From the NCBI GenBank assembly GCA_051530055.1, contig CM121343.1:4712001-4776000 (forward strand): 64,000 nucleotides of DNA, given 5' to 3'. The DNA comes from Neoechinorhynchus agilis. Taxonomy: Eukaryota > Acanthocephala. Position 1 is the first letter of the stretch. Each line of letters begins with the position of its first letter. Made by a program: the position numbers and the translations under genes. This document shows positions 10,134 through 24,500 of this stretch, one piece after another. Below the pieces are notes generated by a model, which saw only the letters and a program-made list of their open reading frames with translations, had not been told where the DNA came from and did not search any database.

Positions 10134-13100
10134 CGTCATCGCGATTTTATATGACGTCATCGCCATTTTTGATGACGTCATCGCCATTTTTGATGACGTC
10201 ATCGCGATTTTTGATGACGTCATCGCCATTTTTGATGACGTCATCGCTATGGCGTCATCGCGATTTTTGATGACGTCATCGCCATTTTTGATGACGTTAT
10301 AGCCATTTTTGATGACGTCATCGCGATTTTTGATAACGTCATCGCCATTTTTGATGACGCCATCGCCATGACGTCATCGCGATTTTTGATGACGTCATCG
10401 CCATTTTTGATGACGTCGTCGCGATTTTTGATGACGTCATCGCCATTTTTGATGACGTCATCGCGATTTTTGATGACGTCATCGCCATTTTTGATGACGT
10501 CATCGCCATGACGTCATCGCGATTTTTGATGACGTCATCGCCATTTTTGATGACGTCATCGCGATTTTTGATGACGTCATCGCCATTTTTGATGACGTCA
10601 TCGCGATTTTTGATGACGTCATCGCCATTTTTGATGACGTCATCGCCATGACGTCATCGCGATTTTTGATGACGTCATCGCCATTTTTGATGACGTCATC
10701 GCCATGACGTCATCGCGATTTTTGATGACGTCATCGCCATTTTTGATGACGTCATCGCCATGACGTCATCGCCATGACGTCATCGCCATTTTTGATGACG
10801 TCATCGCCATGACGTCATCGCGATTTTTGATGACGTCATCGCCATTTTTGATGACGTCATCGCCATTTTTGATGACGTCATCGCCATTTTTGATGACGTC
10901 ATCGCCATTTTTAATGACGTCATCGCCATTTTTGATGACGTCATCGCCATGACGTCATCGCGATTTTTGATGACGTCATCGCCATTTTTGATGACGTCAT
11001 CGCGATTTTTGATGACGTCATCGCGATTTTTGATGACGTCATCGCCATTTTTGATGACGTCATCGCCATGACGTCATCGCGATTTTTGATGACGTCATCG
11101 CCATTTTTGATGACGTCATCGCGATTTTTGATGACGTCATCGCGATTTTTGATGACGTCATCGCCATTTTTGATGACGTCATCGCCATGACGTCATCGCG
11201 ATTTTTGATGACGTCATCGCCATTTTTGATGATGTCATCGCGATTTTTGATGACGTCATCGCCATTTTGGATGACGTCATCGCCATGACGTCATCGCGAT
11301 TTTTGATGACGTCATCGCGATTTTTGACGTAGTCATCGCCATGACGTCATCGCAGATGACGTCATCGCGATTTTTGATGACGTCATCGCCATTTTTGATG
11401 ACGTCATCGCCATTTTTGATGACGTCATCGCAATGACGTCATCGCAATTTTTGATGACGTCATCGCCATTTTTGATGACGTCATCGCCATGACGTCATCG
11501 CCATTTTCGATGACGTCGTCGCTATGACGTCATCGCGCATTTTGATGACGTCATCGCGATTTTTGATGACGTCATCGCCATGACGTCATCGCCATTTTTG
11601 ATGACGTCATCGCCATGACGTCATCGCGATTTTTTGATGACGTCATCGCAATGACGTATTTGTCTTTTTTGGTGACGTCATCGCCATTTTGTATGTCGTA
11701 ATCGTCATGACGTCATCGCGATTTTTGATGACGTCATCGCCATTTTTGATGACGTCATCGCCATGGCGTTATCGCGATTTTTGATGACGTCATCGCCATG
11801 ACGTCATCGCCATTTTTGATGATGTCATCGCCATTTTTGATGACGCCATCGCCATTTTGGATGACGTCATCGCAATGACGTCATCGCCATTTTTGATGAC
11901 GTCATCGCGATTTTTGATGACGTCATCGCGATTTTTGACGTAGTCATCGCCATTTTATATGACGTCATCGCCATTACGTCATCGCGATTTTTGATGACGT
12001 CATCGCGATTTTTGATGACGTCATCGCCATTTTTGATGACGTCATCGAAACCACAAACCACAAACCCATGACGTCATCATGACGTCATCGGATGACGTCA
12101 TCGCCATTTTTGATGACGTCATCGCCATTTTTGATGACGTCATCGCCATTTTTGATGACGTCATCGCCATGACGTCATCGCCATTTTCGATGACGTCGTC
12201 GCTATGACGTCATCGCGCATTTTGATGACGTCATCGCCATTTTTGATGACGTCATCGCCATGACGTCATCGCCTTTTTGGATGACGTCATCGCCATGACG
12301 TAATCGCGATTTTTGATGACGTCATCGCCATTTTTGATTACGTCATCGCCATGACGTCATCGCGATTTTTGATGACGTCATCGCCATTTTTGATGACGTC
12401 ATCGCCATGACGTCATCGCCATTTTTGATGACGTCATCGCGATTTTTGATGACGTCATCGCGATTTTTGATGACGTCATCGCCATTTTTGATGACGTCAT
12501 CGCCATGACGTCATCGCGATTTTTGGTGACGTCATCGCCATTTTTGATGACGTCATCGCCATGACGTCATCGCGATTTTTGATGACGTCATCGTCATTTT
12601 TGATGACGTCATCGCCATGCCGTCATCGCCATTTTTGATAACGTCATCGCCATGACGTCATCGCATTTTTTTGATGACGTCATCGCGATTTTTGATGACG
12701 TCATCGCCATGTTTGATGACGTCATCGCCATGTCGTCATCGCGATTTTCGATGACGTCATCGCCATTTTTTATAACGTCATCGCCATGTCGTCATCGCCA
12801 TTTTTGATGACGCCATCGCCATGACGTCATCGCGATTTTTGATGACGTCATCGCCATTTTTGATGACGTCATCGCCATGACGTCATCGCGATTTTTGATG
12901 ACGTCATCGCCATTTTTGATGACGTCATCGCGATTTTTGATGACGTTATCGCCATTTTTGATGACGTCATCGCCATGACGTCATCGCGATTTTTTGATGA
13001 CGTCATCGCCATTTTGTATGACTTCATCGCCATGACGTCATCGCCTTTTTTGGTGACGTCATCGCCTTTTTTGGTGACGTCATCGCCATTTTTGATGTCG

Positions 13101-16100
13101 TAGTCGTCATGACGTCATCGCGATTTTTGATGACGTCATCGCCATTTTTGATGACGTCATCGCAATTTTTGATGACGTCATCGCAATTTGTGATGACGTC
13201 ATCGCCATTTTGATGACGTCATCGCCATGAAGTCATCGCGATTTTTGATGACGTCATCGCCATGACGTCATCGCCATTTTTGATGATGTCATCGCGATTT
13301 TTTATGACGTCATCGCCATTTTGGATGACGTCATCGCCATTTTGGATGACGTCATCGCCATGACGTCATCGCCATTTTTGATGACGTCATCGCCATTTTT
13401 GATGACGTCATCGCGATTTTTGATGACGTCATCGCCATGACGTCATCGCGATTTTTGATGACGTCATCGCCATTTTTGATGACGTCATCGCCATGACGTC
13501 ATCGCCATTTTCGATGACGTCGTCGCTATGACGTCATCGCGCATTTTGATGACGTCATCGTTATTTTTGATGACGTCATCGCCATGACGCCATCGCTATT
13601 TTTGATGACGTCATCGCCATTTTTGATGACGTCATCGCCATTTTTTATGACGTCATCGCCATTTTTGATTACGTCATCGCCATTTTTGATGACGTCATCG
13701 CAATGACGTCATCGCGATTTTTGATGACGTCATCGTCATTTTTGATGACGTCATCGCCATGACGTCATCGCATTTTTGATGACGTCATCGCCATTATTGA
13801 TGACGTCATCGCCATTTTTGATGACGTCATCGCCATGTTTGATGACGTCATCGCCATGACGTCATCGCGATTTTTGATGACGTCATCGCCATTTTTGATT
13901 ACGTCATCGCCATGACGTCATCGCGATTTTTGATGACGTCATCGCGATTTTTGATGACGTCATCGCGATTTTTGATGACGTCATCGCCATGTTTTATGAC
14001 GTCATCGCAATTTTTGATAACGTCATCGCCATTTTTGATGACGTCATCGCCATGACGTCATCGCCATTTTTGATGACGTCATCGCGATTTTTGATGACGT
14101 CATCGCGATTTTTGATGACGTCATCGCAATTTTTGATGACGTCATCGCGTATTTTGATGGCGTCATCGCAATTTTTGATGACGTCATCGCCATTTTTGAT
14201 GACGTCATCGCCATGACGTCATCGCCATTTTTGATGACGTCATCGCCATGACGTAATCGCGATTTTTGATGACGTCATCGCCATTTTTGATGATGTCATC
14301 GCCATGTTATATGACGTCATCGCCATGACGTCATCGCCATTTTTGATGACGTCATCGCCGTGACGTCATCGCGATTTTTGATTACGTCATCGCCGTGACG
14401 TCATCGCCATTACGTCATCGCGATTTTTGATTACGTCATCGTCATTTTTGATGACGTCATCGCCATGACGTCATCGCCATGACGTCATCGCCATTTTTGA
14501 TGACGTCATCGCCATGTTTGATGACGTCATCGACATGACGTCATCGCGATTTTTGATGACGTCATCGCCATTTTTGATGACGTCATCGCCATTTTTGATG
14601 ACGTCATCGCCATGTTTGATGACGTCATCGCCATGACGTCATCGCGATTTTTGATGACGTCATCGCCATTTTTGATGACGTCATCGCCATGACGTCATCG
14701 CCATTTTTGATGACGTTATCGCGATTTTTGGTGACGTCATCGCCATTTTTGATGACGTCATCGCCATGACGTCATCGCGATTTTTAATGACGTCATCGCC
14801 ATTTTTGATGACGTCATCGCCATGACGTCATCGCCTTTTTTGGTGACGTCATTGCCATTTTTGATGTCGTCATCGTCATGACGTCATCGCGATTTTTGAT
14901 GACGTCAACGCCATTTTTGATGACGTCATCGCCATTTTATATGACGTCATCGCCATGACGTCATCGCGATTTTTGATCACGTCATCGCCATGACGTCATC
15001 GCCATTTTTGATGATGTCATCGCGATTTTTGATGACGTCATCGCCATGACGTCATCACCATTTTTGATGACGTCATCGCCATGACGTCATCGCCATTTTT
15101 GATGACGTCATCGCGATTTTTGATGACGTCATCGCCATTTTTGATGACGTCATCGCCATGACGTCATCGCCATTTTTGATGACGTCATCGCCATTTTTGA
15201 TGACGTCATCGCGATTTTTGTGACGTCATCGCCATTTTTGATGACGTCATCGCCATTTTTGATGACGTCATCGCGATTTTTGATGACGTCATCGCCATTT
15301 TTGATGACGTCATCGCCATGACGTCATCGCGATTTTTGATGACGTCATCGCCATTTTTGATGACGTCATCGCATTTTTGATGACGTCATCGCCATTTTTG
15401 ATGACGTCATCGCCATTTTTGATGACGTCATCGCCATGACGTCATCGCATTTTTGATGACGTCATCGCCATTTTTGATGACGTCATCGCCATGACGTCAT
15501 CGCGATTTTTGATGATGTCATCGTCATTTTTGATGACGTCATCGCCATGACGTCATCGCCATGACGTCATCGCCATTTTTGATGACGTCATCGCCATTTT
15601 AATCATCGCGATTTTTGATGACGTCATCGCCATTTTTGATGACGTCATCGCCATTTTTGATGACGTCATCGCCATTTTTGATGACGTCATCGCATTTTTA
15701 ATGACGTCATCGCCATTTTGATGACGTCATCGCCATGACGTCATCGCGATTTTTGATGACGTCATCGCCATCTGATGACGTCTCCGCATTTTGACGACGT
15801 CATCGCGATTTTTGATGACGTCATCGCCATTTTTGATGACGTCATCGCCATGACGTCATCGCGATTTTTGATGACGTCATCGCCATTTTTGATGACGTCA
15901 TCGCCATTTTTGATGACGTCATCGCCATTTTTGATGACGTCATCGCCATGACGTCATCGCGATTTTTGATGACGTCATCGCGATTTTTGACGTAGTCATC
16001 GCCATTTTTGATGACGTCATCGCCATGACGTCATCGCGATTTTTGATGACGTCATCGCCATTTTTGATGACGTCATCGCCATTTTTGATGACGTCATCGC

Positions 16101-19100
16101 AATGACCACATCGCAATTTTTGATGACGTCATCGCCATTTTTGATGACGTCATCGCCATGACGTCATCGCCATTTTCGATGACGTCGTCGCTATGACGTC
16201 ATCGCGCATTTTGATGACGTCATCGCGATTTTTGATGACGTCATCGCCATGACGTCATCGCCATTTTTGATGACGTCATCGCCATGACGTCATCGCGATT
16301 TTTTGATGACGTCATCGCAATGACGTATTTGTCTTTTTTGGTGACGTCATCGCCATTTTGTATGTCGTAATCGTCATGACGTCATCGCGATTTTTGATGA
16401 CGTCATCGCCATTTTTGATGACGTCATCGCCATGACGTTATCGCGATTTTTGATGACGTCATCGCCATGACGTCATCGCCATTTTTGATGATGTCATCGC
16501 CATTTTTGATGACGCCATCGCCATTTTGGATGACGTCATCGCAATGACGTCATCGCCATTTTTGATGACGTCATCGCGATTTTTGATGACGTCATCGCGA
16601 TTTTTGACGTAGTCATCGCCATTTTATATGACGTCATCGCCATTACGTCATCGCGATTTTTGATGACGTCATCGCGATTTTTGATGACGTCATCGCCATT
16701 TTTGATGACGTCATCGCCATTTTTGATGACGTCATCGCCATTTTTGATGACGTCATCGCCATTATGACGTCACTGACGTCATCGCCATTTTCGATGACGT
16801 CGTCGCTATGACGTCATCGCGCATTTTGATGACGTCATCGCCATTTTTGATGACGTCATCGCCATGACGTCATCGCCTTTTGATGACGTCATCGCCATGA
16901 CGTAATCGCGATTTTTGATGACGTCATCGCCATTTTTGATTACGTCATCGCACATGTTTTTCAACGTCATCGCCATTTTTGATGACGTCATCGCGATTTT
17001 TGATGACGTCATCGCGATTTTTGATGACGTCATCGCCATTTTTGATGACGTCATCGCCATGACGTCATCGCGATTTTTGGTGACGTCATCGCCATTTTTG
17101 ATTACGTCATCGCCATGACGTCATCGCGATTTTTGATGACGTCATCGCCATGACGTCATCGCGATTTTTGATGACGTCATCGTCATTTTTGATGACGTCA
17201 TCGCCATGCCGTCATCGCCATTTTTGATAACGTCATCGCCATGACGTCATCGCATTTTTTTGATGACGTCATCGCGATTTTTGATGACGTCATCGCCATG
17301 TTTGATGACGTCATCGCCATGTCGTCATCGCGATTTTCGATGACGTCATCGCCATTTTTTATAACGTCATCGCCATGTCGTCATCGCCATTTTTGATGAC
17401 GCCATCGCCATGACGTCATCGCGATTTTTGATGACGTCATCGCCATTTTTGATGACGTCATCGCCATGACGTCATCGCGATTTTTGATGACGTCATCGCC
17501 ATTTTTGATGACGTCATCGCGATTTTTGATGACGTTATCGCCATTTTTGATGACGTCATCGCCATGACGTCATCGCGATTTTGATGACGTCATCGCCATT
17601 TTGTATGACTTCATCGCCATGACGTCATCGCCTTTTTTGGTGACGTCATCGCCTTTTTTGATGACGTCATCGCCATTTTTGATGTCGTAGTGTCATGACG
17701 TCATCGCGATTTTTGATGACGTCATCGCCATTTTTGATGACGTCATCGCAATTTTTGATGACGTCATCGCGATTTTTGATGACGTCATCGCCATGACGTC
17801 ATCGCCATTTTTGATGATGTCATCGCGATTTTTTATGACGTCATCGCCATTTTGGATGACGTCATCGCCATTTTGGATGACGTCATCGCCATGACGTCAT
17901 CGCCATTTTTGATGACGTCATCGCGATTTTTGATGACGTCATCGCCATGACGTCATCGCGATTTTTGATGACGTCATCGCCATTTTTGATGACGTCATCG
18001 CCATGACGTCATCGCCATTTTCGATGACGTCGTCGCTATGACGTCATCGCGCATTTTGATGACGTCATCGTTATTTTTGATGACGTCATCGCCATGACGC
18101 CATCGCTATTTTTGATGACGTCATCGCCATTTTTGATGACGTCATCGCCATTTTTTATGACGTCATCGCCATTTTTGATTACGTCATCGCCATGAGGTCA
18201 TAGCGATTTTTGATGACGTCATCGCATTTACGTCATCGCGATTTTTGATGACGTCATCGTCATTTTTGATGACTTCATCGCCATGACGTCATCGCCATGA
18301 CGTCATCGCCATGACGTCATCGCCATTTTTGATGACGTCATCGCCATGTTTGATGACGTCATCGCCATGACGTCATCGCGATTTTTGATGACGTCATCGC
18401 CATTTTTGATTACGTCATCGCCATGACGTCATCGCGATTTTTGATGACGTCATCGCGATTTTTGATGACGTCATCGCGATTTTTGATGACGTCATCGCCA
18501 TGTTTTATGACGTCATCGCAATTTTTGATAACGTCATCGCCATTTTTGATGACGTCATCGCCATGACGTCATCGCCATTTTTGATGACGTCATCGCGATT
18601 TTTGATGACGTCATCGCGATTTTTGATGACGTCATCGCAATTTTTGATGACGTCATCGCGTATTTTGATGGCGTCATCGCAATTTTTGATGACGTCATCG
18701 CCATTTTTGATGACGTCATCGCCATGACGTCATCGCCATTTTTGATGACGTCATCGCCATGACGTAATCGCGATTTTTGATGACGTCATCGCCATTTTTG
18801 ATGATGTCATCGCCATGTTATATGACGTCATCGCCATGACGTCATCGCCATTTTTGATGACGTCATCGCCGTGACGTCATCGCGATTTTTGATTACGTCA
18901 TCGCCGTGACGTCATCGCGATTTTTGATGACGTCATCGCCATTACGTCATCGCGATTTTTGATTACGTCATCGTCATTTTTGATGACGTCATCGCCATGA
19001 CGTCATCGCCATGACGTCATCGCCATTTTTGATGACGTCATCGCCATGTTTGATGACGTCATCGACATGACGTCATCGCGATTTTTGATGACGTCATCGC

Positions 19101-20226
19101 CATTTTTGATGACGTCATCGCCATTTTTGATGACGTCATCGCCATGTTTGATGACGTCAATTTTTGATGACGTCATCGCCATTTTTGATGACGTCATCGC
19201 CATGACGTCATCGCCATTTTGATGACGTTATCGCGATTTTTGATGACGTCATCGCCATTTTTGATGACGTCATCGCCATGACGTCATCGCGATTTTTGAT
19301 GACGTCATCGCCATTTTTGATGACGTCATCGCCATGACGTCATCGCCATTTTTGATGACGTCATTGCCATTTTTGATGTCGTCATCGTCATGACGTCATC
19401 GTTATTTATGATGACGTCATCATTTTTGATGACGTCATCGCCATTTTATATGACGTCATCGCCATGACGTCATCGCGATTTTTGATCACGTCATCGCCAT
19501 GACGTCATCGCCATTTTTGATGATGTCATCGCGATTTTTGATGACGTCATCGCCATGACGTCATCACCATTTTTGATGACGTCATCGCCATTTTTGATGA
19601 CGTCATCGCAGATGACGTCATCGCCATTTTTGATGACGTCATCGCCATGACGTCATCGCCATTTTTGATGACGTCATCGCCGTGACGTCATCGCGATTTT
19701 TGATGACGTCATCGCCATTTTTGATGACGTCATCGCCATGTTTGATGACGTCATCGACATGACGTCATCGCGATTTTTGATGACGTCATCGCCATTTTTG
19801 ATGACGTCATCGCCATTTTTGATGACGTCATCGCCATGTTTGATGACGTCATCGCCATGACGTCATCGCGATTTTTGATGACGTCATCGCCATTTTTGAT
19901 GACGTTATCGCGATTTTTGGTGACGTCATCGCCATTTTTGATGACGTCATCGCCATGACGTCATCGCGATTTTTGATGACGTCATCGCCATTTTTGATGA
20001 CGTCATCGCCATGACGTCATCGCCTTTTCTGGTGACGTCATTGCCATTTTTGATGTCGTCATCGTCATGACGTCATCGCGATTTTTGATGACGTCAACGC
20101 CATTTTTGATGACGTCATCGCCATTTTTTATAACGTCATCGCCATGTCGTCATCGCCATTTTTGATGACGCCATCGCCATGACGTCATCGCGATTTTTGA
20201 TGACGTCATCGCCATTTTTGATGACG
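10134..20226 (-). repeat. Satellite block B, inner sub-block (GCC/GCG spacers, 14-bp short units, duplicated segments)
   Basis: Spacers switch abruptly at about 10,134 to GCCATTTTT and GCGATTTTT, and the short unit ATGACGTCATCGCC appears, often closing a 56-bp group of two long units plus one short. A long tandem duplication is visible: marker ATGACGTATTTGTC at 11,651 and 16,320 (offset 4,669), and identical stretches at 13,989 and 18,500 (offset 4,511). Confidence 0.9.
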
Positions 20227-20230
20227 ATGA

Positions 20231-21530
20231 CGTCATCAAAAATGGCGATGACGTCATCAAAAATCACGATCACGTCATGGCGATGACGTCATCAAAAATG
20301 GCCATGACGTCATCAAAAATCACGATCACGTCATGGCGATGACGTCATCAAAAATGGCGATGACGTCATCAAAAATCACGATCACGTCATGGCGATGACG
20401 TCATCAAAAATGGCGATGACGTCATCAAAAATCACGATCACGTCATGGCGATGACGTCATCAAAAATGGCCATGACGTCATCAAAAATCACGATCACGTC
20501 ATGGCGATGACGTCATCAAAAATGGCGATGACGTCATCAAAAATCACGATCACGTCATGGCGATGACGTCATCAAAAATGGCGATGACGTCATCAAAAAT
20601 CACGATCACGTCATGGCGATGACGTCATCAAAAATGGCCATGACGTCATCAAAAATCACGATCACGTCATGGCGATGACGTCATCAAAAATGGCGATGAC
20701 GTCATCAAAAATCACGATCACGTCATGGCGATGACGTCATCAAAAATGGCGATGACGTCATCAAAAATCACGATGACGTCATGGCGATGACGTCATCAAA
20801 AATGGCGATGACGTCATCAAAAATCACGATGACGTCATGGCGATGACGTCATCAAAAATGGCGATGACGTCATCAAAAATCACGATGACGTCATGGCGAT
20901 GACGTCATCAAATATGGCGATGACGTCATCAAAAATCACGATGACGTCATGGCGATGACGTCATCAAATATGGCGATGACGTCATCAAAAATCACGATGA
21001 CGTCATGGCGATGACGTCATCAAAAATGGCGATGACGTCATCAAAAATCACGATGACGTCATGGCGATGACGTCATCAAATATGGCGATGACGTCATCAA
21101 AAATCACGATGACGTCATGGCGATGACGTCATCAAATATGGCGATGACGTCATCAAAAATCACGATGACGTCATGGCGATGACGTCATCAAAAATGGCGA
21201 TGACGTCATCAAAAATCACGATGACGTCATGGCGATGACGTCATCAAATATGGCGATGACGTCATCAAAAATCACGATGACGTCATGGCGATGACGTCAT
21301 CAAATATGGCGATGACGTCATCAAAAATCACGATGACGTCATGGCGATGACGTCATCAAATATGGCGATGACGTCATCAAAAATCGCGATGACGTCATCA
21401 AAAATCACGATGACGTCATGGCGATGACGTCATCAAATATGGCGATGACGTCATCAAAAATCACGATGACGTCATGGCGATGACGTCATCAAAAATGGCG
21501 ATGACGTCATCAAAAATCACGATACGTAAT
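20231..21530 (+). repeat. 56-bp higher-order repeat run beside the inversion axis
   Basis: About 23 consecutive copies of a 56-bp group: two full units (spacers AAAAATGGC and AAAAATCAC) and a short unit ending in GTCATGGC. The first ten or so copies share the variant GATCACGTCATGGC; later ones revert to GATGACGTCATGGC. This is the most regular stretch of the window. Confidence 0.9.
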
Positions 21531-24500
21531 CCATGACGTCATGCGATGACGTCATCAAAAATCATGACGTCATAAAAATCGCGATGACGTCATCAAAAAT
21601 GGCGATGACGTCATCAAAAATCGCGATGACGTCATCAAAAATGGCGATGACGTCATCAAAAATGGCGATGACGTCATCAAAAATGGCGATGACGTCATAA
21701 AAAATCACGATGACGTCATGGCGATGACGTCATCAAAAATCGCGATGACGTCATCAAAAATGGCGATGACGTCATCAAAAATCGCGATGACGTCATCAAA
21801 AATCGCGATGACGTCATCTAAAATGGCGATGACGTCATCAAAAATGGCGATGACGTCATCAAAAATCGCGATGACGTCATCAAAAATGGCGATGACGTCA
21901 TCAAAAATGGCGATGACGTCATCAAAAATGGCGATGACGTCATCAAAAATGGCGATGACGTCATCAAAAATGGCGATGACGTCATCAAAAATGGCGATGA
22001 CGTCATTAAAAATGGCGATGACGTCATCAAAAATGGCGATGACGTCATCAAAAATCGCGATGACGTCATCAAAAATGGCGATGACGTCATCAAAAATGGC
22101 GATGACGTCATCAAAAATAACGATGACGTCATCAAAAATGGCGATGACGTCATCAAAAATGGCGATGACGTCATCAAAAATCGCGATGACGTCATCAAAA
22201 ATGGCGATGACGTCATCAAAAATGGCGATGACGTCATCAAAAATGACGATGACGTCAAAAAATGGCGATGACGTCATCAAAAATCGCGATGACGTCATCA
22301 AAAATGGCGATGACGTCATCAAAAATGGCGATGACGTCATCAAAAATCGCGATGACGTCATCAAAAATCGCGATGACGTCACAAAAATGGCGATGACGTC
22401 ATCAAAAATGGCGATGACGTCATCAAAAATCACGATGACGTCACAAAAATGGCGATGACGTCATCAAAAATGGCGATGACGTCATCAAAAATCACGATGA
22501 CGATCAAATCGCGATGACGTCATCAAAAATGGCGATGACGTCATCAAAAACACGATGACGTCACAAAAATGGCGATGACGTCATCAAAAATGGCGATGAC
22601 GTCATCAAAAATCACGATGACGTCATGGCGATGACGTCATCAAAAATCGCGATGACGTCATCAAAAATGGCGATGACGTCACAAAACAACTCATGGCGAT
22701 GACGTCATCAAAAATCACGATGACGTCATGGCGATGACGTCATCAAAAATGGCGATGACGTCATCAAAAATCACGATGACGTCATGGCGATGACGTCATC
22801 AAAAATGGCGATGACGTCATCAAAAATCACGATGACGTCATGGCGATGACGTCATCAAAAATGGCGATGACGTCATCAAAAATCACGATGACGTCATGGC
22901 GATGACGTCATCAAAAATGGCGATGACGTCATCAAAAATGGCGATGACGTCATCAAATAACGATGACGTCATCAAAAATGGCGATGACGTCATCAAAAAT
23001 GGCGATGACGTCATCAAAAATGGCGATGACGTCATCAAAAATCGCGATGACGTCATCAAAATGGCGATGACGTCATCAAAAATGGCGATGACGTCATCAA
23101 AAATCGCGATGACGTCATCAAAAATGGCGATGACGTCATCAAAAATGGCGATGACGTCATCAAAAATGGCGATGACGTCATCAAAAATGGCGATGACGTC
23201 ATCAAAAATGGCGATGACGTCATCAAAAATGGCGATGACGTCATCAAAAATGGCGATGACGTCATCAAAAATGGCGATGACGTCATCAAAAATGGCGATG
23301 ACGTCATCAAAAATGGCGATGACGTCATAAAAATCGCGATGACGTCATCAAAAATGGCGATGACGTCATCAAAAATGGCGATGACGTCATCAAAAATGGC
23401 GATGACGTCATCAAAAATGGCGATGACGTCATGAGAAATGGCGATGAAGTCATCAAAAATGGCGATGACATCATCAAAAATGGCGATGACGTCATAAAAA
23501 ATAGCGATGACGTCATCAAAAATCGCGATGACGTCATCAAAAATCGCGATGACGTCATCAAAAATGGCGATGACGTCATCAAAAATGGCGATGACGTCAT
23601 CAAAAATGGCGATGACGTCATCAAAAATGGCGATGACGTCATCAAAAATGGCGATGACGTCATAAAAATGGCGATGACGTCATGAAAATGGCGATGACGT
23701 CATAAAAATGGCGATGACGTCATCAAAAATCGCGATGACGTCATCAAAAATGGCGATGACGTCATCAAAAATGACGATGACGTCATCAAAAATGGCGATG
23801 ACGTCATCAAAAATGGCGATGACGTCATCAAAAATGGCGATGACGTCATCAAAAATGGCGATGACGTCATCAAAAATGGCGATGACGTCATCAAAAATCG
23901 CGATGACGTCATCAAAATCGCGATGACGTCATCAAAAATCGCGATGACGTCATCAAAAATGACGATGACGTCATCAAAAATCGCGATGACGTCATCAAAA
24001 ATCGCGATGACGTCATCAAAAATCACGATGACGTCACAAAAATGGCGATGACGTCATCAAAAATGGCGATGACGTCATCAAAAATCGCGATGACGTCATC
24101 AAAAATGGCGATGACGTCATCAAAAATGGCGATGACGTCATCAAAAATGGCGATGACGTCATCAAAAATGGCGATGATGTAATATAAAATCGCAATGACG
24201 TCATCAATAATCGCGATGACGTCATCAAAAATGGCGATAACGTCATCAAAAATCGCGATGACGTCATCAAAAATCGCGATGACGTCATCAAAAATCGCGA
24301 TGACGTCATCTAAAATGGCGATGACGTCATCAAAAATCGCGATGACGTCACAAAAATGGCGATGACGTCATAAAAAATTGCGATGACGTCATCAAAAATC
24401 ACGATGACGTCATCAAAAATCGCGATGACGTCATCAAAAATGGCGATGACGTCATCAAAAATCGCGATGACGTCATGGCGATGACGTCATCAAAAATAGC

